Source: Marihabitans asiaticum
GTDB lineage: Bacteria > Actinomycetota > Actinomycetes > Actinomycetales > Dermatophilaceae
NCBI RefSeq assembly: GCF_007828725.1
Contig: NZ_VIUW01000004.1
Span: 1 to 64,000, forward strand
DNA length: 64,000 bases
Direction: 5' to 3'
Shown here: in pieces, positions 44,342 to 49,963 of the stretch
Layout: every line of letters starts with the position of its first letter
How positions within the stretch are numbered: position 1 is the first letter of the stretch
Position numbers and translations under genes: made by a program
The notes under the pieces: generated by a model
What the model saw: only the letters and a program-made list of their open reading frames with translations
Databases searched by the model: none
Told to the model about the DNA's origin: nothing

Positions 44342-44347
44342 TGAGAC
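44334..44347 (-). repeat. Cassette junction J7
   Basis: Plus-strand GTGGTCACTGAGAC. GAGGCGGT precedes it in the sense direction. It closes the hydrolase ORF with Val-Ser-Gln-stop. Confidence 0.88.
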
Positions 44348-44979
44348 ACCGCCTCGGGACGGGTGATCGATGTCCGACGCAGCCACGCAATAGCCAGACG
44401 CTCGTCGCGGTCCGTGAGCGCATGCGTCGCGGGCACCACGTGGTGGGTCACGTCGGCCCCCATTGCTGCCAGCCCCTGAGCACAGCGGAACCCATCACCG
44501 GGCGACCGCCGCTCGTCATGCGCACCGTCGAGGACCAGCACCGGGAGGCCGTCAAGATTGGAGAGGGGCGGGGTGACGAAGGGAGACAGCGGCCGGAAGA
44601 GCACCGCGCCGCTGAGCAGATCTGCGTGCAACATCAGCAGGGCTGCCGCCGTGATCGCTCCGTTGGAGAACCCCACGGCGACCGGCCGGACACAGCCAAG
44701 GTCATCGTGGATGACCCGGATGAACGCCTCCAGCCCGGGAATCCTGGCCCTGAGATCGTCCTCGTCGATGCGGCGGTCTGGGTGGCGACGAAAGAACGCG
44801 TGCCCGTCGGGCAGTCGGACCGTCCCACGCACACCGAGGTGCGCGCCGCTAGGCGTGAGCCGCTGAGCCAGTGGGAGCAGGTCGACCTCGCTGCCGTTCG
44901 AACCGTGGAACAAGATCAGCGGGACCTGCGACGGGTCCTCGCCCCGCAGCAGAATATATTCGGGCGCCGGCGAACTCAC
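44338..44979 (-). CDS. Cassette ORF: alpha/beta hydrolase (carboxylesterase/phospholipase type)
   Basis: The product is 213 aa from the GTG at 44979. Motifs: LILFHGSNGSEVDLLPLA (oxyanion region), nucleophile Ser in VAVGFSNGAITAAAL, Asp in VLDGAHDERR and His in VPATHALTDRD. The size and the GFSNG elbow fit YpfH/MhqD-like carboxylesterases. The substrate is unknown. A 9-codon leader from junction J8 overlaps its start; the stop comes from J7. Confidence 0.85.
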   Translation of the reverse strand: MSSPAPEYILLRGEDPSQVPLILFHGSNGSEVDLLPLAQRLTPSGAHLGVRGTVRLPDGHAFFRRHPDRRIDEDDLRARIPGLEAFIRVIHDDLGCVRPVAVGFSNGAITAAALLMLHADLLSGAVLFRPLSPFVTPPLSNLDGLPVLVLDGAHDERRSPGDGFRCAQGLAAMGADVTHHVVPATHALTDRDERLAIAWLRRTSITRPEAVSQ

Positions 44980-45005
44980 GGAATTCCCTCCCGGAGCGCC
45001 GTCAC
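44976..45005 (-). other. 9-codon leader ORF from junction J8
   Basis: GTG ACG GCG CTC CGG GAG GGA ATT CCG TGA; the TGA overlaps the hydrolase GTG. Third example of a junction-initiated leader coupled to a cassette gene. Confidence 0.55.
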
Positions 45006-45011
45006 TGAGAC
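44998..45011 (-). repeat. Cassette junction J8
   Basis: Plus-strand GCCGTCACTGAGAC, two differences from consensus. GTGAGGTG precedes it. It closes the 45002 ORF with Val-Ser-Gln-stop. Confidence 0.83.
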
Positions 45012-45604
45012 ACCTCACTGCTCTCCGCATTTGCTTCGATCACCGCAGGAAGCGCAGCAACCGTGACGGGGCCCTGTGCGTGCTGAGCCAGCCAAGTCAA
45101 GGAAATCGAGCGTCCGTCTTGCCGGATGATGGCGCGACGTGGCAGGACATAGAAGTCCCACTGTCGTGTGTCCAAGACGTCGTAGTTGTCGTGTTCTTGG
45201 GCCGTGTGCAGGCAGAAGACGTAGACGTCGGCGTGCCAGCCTTTGCCCACCGTGGCGCCTTGGGCGTGATCCCAGCCATTGGTCTGCGGGACCCGAAAAG
45301 TCGGTCTCGACACCCCGTTGGGCTGCCGCCACGCCTGAAGGTAGCCGCTCGCCTTGACCTCGACCTTCACGCCCGACGACGTGACGAGGTCATATGCGTC
45401 CCACTCCACGCGTCGGCCGGTGGCTCCCACCGCGCGAGCGACCACGAACTCCGCGAGGTACCCGCGGACGTTGTTCATCCGCAGGTCCGACATCGCCCAC
45501 CGCCAGAAATCGAGAACCGTGGCGTCAATCCCCGTGAGCTGTTCGTCCCCAGACAATTCGGTGACCGCCGTGGGGTGGAGCTCGCTTCCCCCCGCGGTGC
45601 TCAT
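45002..45604 (-). CDS. Cassette ORF: PD-(D/E)XK nuclease-like protein
   Basis: The product is 200 aa from the ATG in junction J9. The middle contains GYLAEFVVARAVG (Glu), then WDAYDLVTSSGVKVEVKASG, giving a D...EVK pattern typical of the PD-(D/E)XK fold, followed by YLQAW. A C-terminal section has ADVYVFCLHTAQEHDNYDVL. It could be a restriction-type nuclease or a fold relative; no partner methylase is adjacent. It ends SSEVSQ at junction J8. Confidence 0.78.
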   Translation of the reverse strand: MSTAGGSELHPTAVTELSGDEQLTGIDATVLDFWRWAMSDLRMNNVRGYLAEFVVARAVGATGRRVEWDAYDLVTSSGVKVEVKASGYLQAWRQPNGVSRPTFRVPQTNGWDHAQGATVGKGWHADVYVFCLHTAQEHDNYDVLDTRQWDFYVLPRRAIIRQDGRSISLTWLAQHAQGPVTVAALPAVIEANAESSEVSQ

Positions 45605-45610
45605 TGAGAC
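45597..45610 (-). repeat. Cassette junction J9
   Basis: Plus-strand GTGCTCATTGAGAC; the start codon here is ATG and the overlap is ATGA. CAGGGG precedes it. It closes the 45601 frame with Gly-Ser-Gln-stop. Confidence 0.8.
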
Positions 45611-46010
45611 CCCTGACCGGCAGAGGCCGTAGGGCTGAACGGGTGGTGCCAGACCTTCCTAGGGCCTTCCGGCTTCGACGACCAGGACACCTTGAGCACG
45701 CGCGGTCCAAGGCCCCAGGCGGATACAGCGGTCACGACGCACGCGCTGCGCCCGGCAATCGTGCAACCGTCATCGAAGGAGAGTTTGACCGCGTTCTCAC
45801 ACTCGACTGAGACGCATGGGCAATGTCCGTGCCCAGGTTGGTCAGCAACAGATCGTTTCGGTCGCCTACCCCGGCATGGCTCAACCCCCACCGGACCTCG
45901 GCGGCCGCGTCGCGAAGGCTCCTGATCTGGCGTCGGTTCAGCCAAAAGCCGAGGGCCGAGCCCAGCAGTGCAATTACGGCGACGATGTTCGCCCAGCCCT
46001 CGGCGCTCAT
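45601..46010 (-). pseudogene. First cassette: single-TM, beta-rich protein with one frameshift
   Basis: The ATG at 46010 overlaps the recombinase stop (ATGA). Frame 1 gives a TM helix (WANIVAVIALLGSALGFWLN) then RRQIRSLRDA and LLLTNLGTDIAHA. At about 45805 the homologous reading moves by one base to VSVECENAVKLSFDDG, TAVSAWGLGPRVLKVSW and ends SAGQGSQ at junction J9. Together they form one about 136-aa protein with the same layout as the 43766 cassette. A single indel, real or a sequencing error, explains the break. Confidence 0.7.
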
Positions 46011-46585
46011 GTTTGCTCCGCAGCTTTTGCGCGCTTGACGGTCCGGTACACAGTCGCTCTGGACACGTTGTAGTCCTCGGCGAGCTGACCGACGGTCGCG
46101 GTGCCGGCCTCGTAGTCCTGGAGCAGCTTCTTCGTGCGCCGCTCGTTGAGCTTGGGCGGCTTCCCGTTGAGCCGGCCCTGCGCCCGCGCGATCGCCAAGC
46201 CCTCCATGGTGCGCTGCCGATTCAGGTCGGATTCGAACTCCGCGACCATCGCCAGTGCGTTGAACAGGAACTTTCCCACCGGGTCCTCCGGGTCGTGCAG
46301 CGACGGCCCCAGCTGCAACGCCGCTCCCTTGGCGTACACCTGACCCACGAGGTCGCGAGCATCTGGCACCGATCGGGCTAGCCGGTCGAGCTTGGTCACC
46401 GCGAGCACATCCCCAGGACGAAGGGCGGCGATCGCTTGTGTGAGCCCGGGCCGGTTCTTCATCGACCGCCCCGTGCGCTTGTCCGTGTAGATCCGCTCCC
46501 GGTCCACACCGAGGTCAGCCAGGCCCTTCAGCTGCGCAGCGAGGTCTTGGCGCTCAGTCGAGACCCGCGCGTATCCAATCAGCAC
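46007..46585 (-). CDS. Small serine recombinase (resolvase/invertase type)
   Basis: The product is 192 aa from a GTG with AGGAGG 11 nt upstream, giving the usual (M)LIGYARVSTERQDLAAQ start; an ATG at 46609 adds 8 residues. The catalytic Ser is in GYARVST. The conserved DKRTGRSMKNRPGL, GDVLAVTKLDRLARS and FNALAMVAEFESDLNRQRT blocks are present. The C-terminal helix-turn-helix is LAEDYNVSRATVYRTVKRA. It heads the cassette array, and its 3' coding end resembles two junction regions. Likely activity is site-specific recombination at the 14-bp sites, which is not demonstrated. Confidence 0.93.
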   Translation of the reverse strand: MLIGYARVSTERQDLAAQLKGLADLGVDRERIYTDKRTGRSMKNRPGLTQAIAALRPGDVLAVTKLDRLARSVPDARDLVGQVYAKGAALQLGPSLHDPEDPVGKFLFNALAMVAEFESDLNRQRTMEGLAIARAQGRLNGKPPKLNERRTKKLLQDYEAGTATVGQLAEDYNVSRATVYRTVKRAKAAEQT

Positions 46586-46643
46586 GCCGCCCGCACCCTC
46601 CTGTGTCATTTGGGGTTCGTTGCTGCGATTCTACGACGTGCAG

Positions 46644-46712
46644 GTCAAATGCGACGGGCTCGCCGCGATCGGCGCGCTGAGCGGTCGACGCGATCGCGGT
46701 GTCGCATTTGAC
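46644..46712. repeat. Nested inverted repeat at the recombinase end of the insertion
   Basis: Outer arms GTCAAATGCGAC (46644-46655) and GTCGCATTTGAC (46701-46712) are a perfect 12-bp pair. Inner arms CCGCGATCG (46663-46671) and CGATCGCGG (46691-46699) are a perfect 9-bp pair. The outer arm ends at the vapB junction. This is a candidate recombinase binding or crossover region, or the end site of the element; it also lies where the recombinase promoter must be. Confidence 0.8.
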
Positions 46713-46713
46713 G

Positions 46714-46788
46714 ATCGGGCAGGGCGACGTCCTTGGGCAGTCGCACCGCCTGGGTGGTGTTGTTCTTGAAGACCGTGGTGCGCGTCAT
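46714..46788 (-). pseudogene. vapB: vapB antitoxin, 5' half (split by the insertion)
   Basis: Twenty-five codons from an ATG with a strong AGGAGG site: MTRTTVFKNNTTQAVRLPKD, then VALPD. These are the N-terminal DNA-binding residues of a VapB. The frame then enters the insertion and stops at 46645. The C-terminal half is at 39686-39844. Confidence 0.87.
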
Positions 46789-46855
46789 CACAACCTCCTG
46801 TATATACGGCCAGGGCATACCCGGGATCGGACACCGGGGTGCCGACGGCGAACCG

Positions 46856-47650
46856 TCAAGCGGTGAGCCGGTGCAGCTCGACCTGCTTGGCGACCCGCCC
46901 GTCCCCGGATGACCGCCCGCGCAGGCGACGCCCGATCCACGGCCCGGCGAAGGTCCGCGCCCAGGTGACATGGCCGCGCAGGGTGTGCGGTGGAGCGGGC
47001 CCGTCGGGTGGGGTGAGCCAGTCGGTGTCGTTGGGCACGCCGAGCAGGTGCGCCGCGCCGACGGCGAGGCGCTCGTGCCCGAGGGCGGAGAGGTGCAGCC
47101 GGTCGTCGGCCCAGGCGCGCCGGTCCTCGAAGACGCTGCCGGTCGTCACGGTGGGCTCGAGCATGCCGTGGTGCTCAGCGAGGTAGCGGTACATGCCGTT
47201 GAGCTCGCGGCGTCGCGACTCGAAGACCCGGCTGACCGGCAGCACGGAGCGGATGTCCGGGATCGGCACGACGAGCACCCGCGCGCCGCGCTCGGTGCAG
47301 GGCGCGACGATGTCGACGAGGGCCTGCAGCAGCGCCTCGCGGTCGAACCGGGGGCGGAGCAGGTCGTTCATCCCCGCGGTGAAGGTGACGACGTCCGGCT
47401 CCATCGCCAGCGCTGCGTCGAGCTGGGTGTCGCGGATCTGCGCGGTGCGGTATCCGCGCACGGCGAGGTTGGCGTAGTCGATCGCCCCGTGGTGGTGGGC
47501 GAGGATCTCGGCGAGCCGGTCGGCCCACCCGCGGGGCGTGCCGTCGGGCCACGGGTCGTCACCGACCCCTTCGGTGAGGCTGTCCCCGATCGCGACATAG
47601 CGAAGGGGGCGAGCCGCCCCCTGGTCGGTGGGGCTGGAGTCGGGCGTCAT
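46856..47650 (-). CDS. SGNH/GDSL-family hydrolase
   Basis: The product is 264 aa from the ATG at 47650. The SGNH blocks are present: IGDSLTEGVG (Ser), LAVRGYRTAQ (Gly), FTAGMNDLLRP (Asn) and DDRLHLSALGH (Asp-His). There is no signal peptide, so it is probably a cytosolic esterase or lipase. The start overlaps the stop of the PNPOx gene (ATGA). The backbone octamer reappears here, consistent with native DNA right next to vapB. Confidence 0.9.
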   Translation of the reverse strand: MTPDSSPTDQGAARPLRYVAIGDSLTEGVGDDPWPDGTPRGWADRLAEILAHHHGAIDYANLAVRGYRTAQIRDTQLDAALAMEPDVVTFTAGMNDLLRPRFDREALLQALVDIVAPCTERGARVLVVPIPDIRSVLPVSRVFESRRRELNGMYRYLAEHHGMLEPTVTTGSVFEDRRAWADDRLHLSALGHERLAVGAAHLLGVPNDTDWLTPPDGPAPPHTLRGHVTWARTFAGPWIGRRLRGRSSGDGRVAKQVELHRLTA

Positions 47651-48252
47651 GCCTGCGAGTCGTGGCCGGGCGAAGGGGTGGGATGTCCCCCTTCGCCTCG
47701 GGTCACCGACAGGGCCCACGGACCGCTCGCGTCGGCGCGGGTGTAGACGATGCGGAGGTGCTGGCGGTCCGGGGAGCCCTGCCACAGCTCGATCCGGGTG
47801 GGCTGGATCCGCCAGAGCCGCCAGTCCCCCGGCGCGACGGCGGCCTGGGCGGCGGGACTGCGGGCGGCGAGGTCGGCCTCGCACTCCTGCGGTGAGGCGA
47901 GCTCGACCGGCCCACGGACGCGGATGGCACGGGCCTGCGGCTGCCACCAGAGGTTGAGCGCGGCGGCCGGGTTGTCGGCGAGGTGGGCGGCCTTGCGGGA
48001 GGAGCCGGTGCCGGCGAACGCCCAGCCGCGCTCGTCGACATCCTTGAGCAGCAGGGTGCGCGCGTCCGGCACGCCGTCGGCGTCGACCGTGGCGAGGGTG
48101 ACGGCGATCGGCTCGGGGACGTCGCCGTCGATGGCCGCGTCGAGCCAGGCGAGGGCGAGTTCGTGCGGGTCCGAAGGGAGGTCGTCCAGGTCGAGGCGCG
48201 GCGGCGTCCCCGTGAGGGTCGGGACGGTGCGGAGGCGGTCGGAGATGCTCAC
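47647..48252 (-). CDS. Pyridoxamine 5'-phosphate oxidase-like FMN enzyme
   Basis: The product is 201 aa with the PdxH layout: VTLATVDADGVPDARTLLLKD, FAGTGSSRKAAHLADNPAAA (FMN), LNLWWQPQARAIRVRGPVEL and a C-terminal WRIQPTRIELWQGS. The C-terminal PdxH dimerisation block is present but short of the canonical R-R-G ending, so it could be PdxH or a relative. It overlaps the SGNH hydrolase gene. Confidence 0.85.
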   Translation of the reverse strand: MSISDRLRTVPTLTGTPPRLDLDDLPSDPHELALAWLDAAIDGDVPEPIAVTLATVDADGVPDARTLLLKDVDERGWAFAGTGSSRKAAHLADNPAAALNLWWQPQARAIRVRGPVELASPQECEADLAARSPAAQAAVAPGDWRLWRIQPTRIELWQGSPDRQHLRIVYTRADASGPWALSVTRGEGGHPTPSPGHDSQA

Positions 48253-48256
48253 GTGG

Positions 48257-48766
48257 TCACCTTTGCACGCTCGAGAGTGTCAGCTGATGATGGTGGTGAC
48301 GCCGGAGGCGCCATTCGCTTGTGGTGACGCGGCAGGCCTGCCCCAGACGTGAGCCCTGAGTGACGCAGAAGACCTCGTCGCCGATGACGAGCACGTCGTG
48401 CTCAAGCAGCTGGATCGGTCGGTCGCCAAGGGCCTCGACAGCACGGGCGAGCCGGGCCGGGTCGTGGTTGGCAAAGTTCATCGGCGTCCCGTCGGAGGTG
48501 AGGGCGCGAAGGGATCGTCCGCGCAGCGAGTCGACTGTCAGGACGACGACGGGCGCCCGGTCGCGGGCCTTCCCGAGCTGGATCCAGTGGATCTGGTGGC
48601 CGGGCCGGTAGCGGAGGTATACCTCCTTTCGACGGGCAGCCTGACGCACGCGTTGTCTCGCCGCCTGAACGCGGTGATAGGGTTTGAGCGGAGTTGGTCT
48701 GGTGTACCCACCAGGCCAACGCGAGACGGATGGCGCCTGCACCTCCACCCTTCGCTTCGTCTGCAT
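48257..48766 (-). CDS. Hypothetical protein
   Basis: The product is 169 aa from the ATG at 48766 (MQTKRRVEVQAPSVSRWPGG). The N-terminal 60 residues are basic; the remainder has beta-like stretches (GHQIHWIQLGKARDRAPVVV, then PIQLLEHDVLVIGDEVFCVT) and ends in a His-rich tail. No family recognised. It lies 4 bp before the PNPOx gene on the same strand. The start is uncertain. Confidence 0.5.
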   Translation of the reverse strand: MQTKRRVEVQAPSVSRWPGGYTRPTPLKPYHRVQAARQRVRQAARRKEVYLRYRPGHQIHWIQLGKARDRAPVVVLTVDSLRGRSLRALTSDGTPMNFANHDPARLARAVEALGDRPIQLLEHDVLVIGDEVFCVTQGSRLGQACRVTTSEWRLRRHHHHQLTLSSVQR

Positions 48767-48854
48767 CGAGGGCGAGCGGCAACGGAGGACCAGCGGTGGG
48801 CGACGACCTCCTCTCGGGGGTCGCCCGAAGCGGTCGGGTGGCCTCGCGTCCCGC

Positions 48855-49963
48855 TCACAAGGTCTCCATTGCCTTGGCGAGATGGGCGGACAGTCGCTTC
48901 GTGCGCCTCTGGCGCCCGAAGGTCCGGAGCAGGGCAGGCTGTAGTTCGACATCAGGGGTGTGCGGGTTTTTCGACCGGATGAGGCGCGCGGCGTTGCGGA
49001 TTTCGGCGGGGCTGATATGGATGAAGGGTCGGTCGGCGGAGCTGTCGTTGGGCCGGAACTCGACCCAAGTCGCAGGGTCGATTTCGCGGGGCCAGACGAA
49101 CCTGTCATCGTCAGCAAGCAGCCCGGCCTGCTGGATCTGGTAGGCGACCCTCTTCGCCCGGTTGGACCGGACGCGCTGAAGGCCGAACGACTGTGTTGTC
49201 TTGTCGGTGAGGCGGTCGAGGTGGATCGGACCCTCATAGGTCGCGATCTCGACAGCGACGTCGCGGACCTTCTCCTTCGCTCCCTTCTTCGGCAAGTCGT
49301 CGAGCACGTCGACGCCGCCAACCTGGACGACGGTCCAAGGCTCGAACTCAAGGCGCTTGTCACCGATCACGCTGGGCTCTCGCACGAGCACATCTGGGTC
49401 AGGTGCGACAGTCTCGGTCTTCTTCGCGGAGACCACGGATGGCGGCGCCTCGGAGGGACGAGGGAAATTTCGATGCGGTCTCGGCGACGACTACTTGCTC
49501 CGTCATGCCCTCCTGCGTTGCGAGTGCCTCATGCCGTATGCGCTTAGCCTCCTCCAGACCTTCGGTATCGCCAAAGTGCCCCAGAAGTCGCACGGCGAAG
49601 TCGTTGGCCCGGAAGGCCTCGTCGACCGTGAAGTCGTGCATGTGCGCCATCCGTTTGCGGACGATACGAAGCTCGTTGCCGATCGTGCTGACAGTCCGGT
49701 GCTAGTCGTCGAATGGGTAGCCGAAGTCGCCGAGGCGTTCGGTGAGCATGCGGAGCTGGGCCTGGAGGTCGTAAGTCCAGTACTCGTACCCGCTCGAGAA
49801 CCCCTTCTTCTGGTCGAGGATTTCCAGGACCACGGTCCACGGGTGGCCGCCCAGGCTCGATGCGAGTCGATCGCCGATGATCGGGTCGAGCCGCTTGGCG
49901 AGGTAATCGAGTCCTTCCTTGACCGAGTCCTTCCTTGACGGAAAGGTTGGGCTTGAAGGTCAT
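48855..49963 (-). pseudogene. Swt1-type HEPN + DUF3320 domain gene, disrupted
   Basis: The ATG at 49963 overlaps the methylase stop (ATGA). Frame 1 gives MTFKPNLSVKEGL; after a 16-bp tandem duplication (49908-49939) the reading continues DYLAKRLDPIIGDRLASSLG, WTYDLQAQLRMLTERLGDFG. An in-frame TAG lies at 49702-49704, then IGNELRIVRKRMAHMHDFTV (HEPN motif). A further frameshift near 49460 leads to SVVSAKKTETVAPDPDVLV and a DUF3320 domain ending AHLAKAMETL. The last 193 codons (48855-49436) are open. Three lesions make full-length expression unlikely. Confidence 0.75.
49908..49939. repeat. 16-bp tandem duplication causing a frameshift
   Basis: CGAGTCCTTCCTTGAC occurs twice head to tail. Removing one copy joins VKEG to LDYLAKRLDP in frame. 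Confidence 0.9.

Larger units (their letters stand above)
39845..46713 (-). mobile_element. Serine recombinase-associated gene-cassette array inserted in vapB
   Basis: A 6.87-kb insertion bounded exactly by the two halves of vapB. At the right end are a nested inverted repeat (46644-46712) and a small serine recombinase gene. Then come about ten ORFs on the same strand, mostly overlapping stop-to-start, separated by ten copies of a 14-bp site whose sense form is GTCTCAGTGACCAC; the last copy abuts the left vapB junction. There is no tyrosine integrase, no attC-like folded site and no transposase. The backbone octamer CGAAGGGG is absent throughout. The arrangement is seen directly; that the recombinase moves the cassettes is inference. 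Confidence 0.8.

Noticed and set aside
45798-45811. A further junction-like GTCTCAGTC core inside the first cassette
   Set aside because: It lacks TGACC, has no ribosome site, and the protein reads smoothly across it (AHA then VSVECEN) once a single base is restored. It is coding sequence with a frameshift.
39845-46713. Classical integron
   Set aside because: No tyrosine integrase, no attC-like imperfect palindromes at cassette ends and no attI; the repeated sites are about 14 bp and the enzyme is a serine recombinase.
46645-46788. Intact small gene reading from the vapB start
   Set aside because: Only the first 25 codons are VapB; the rest is the inverted repeat of the insertion read by chance.
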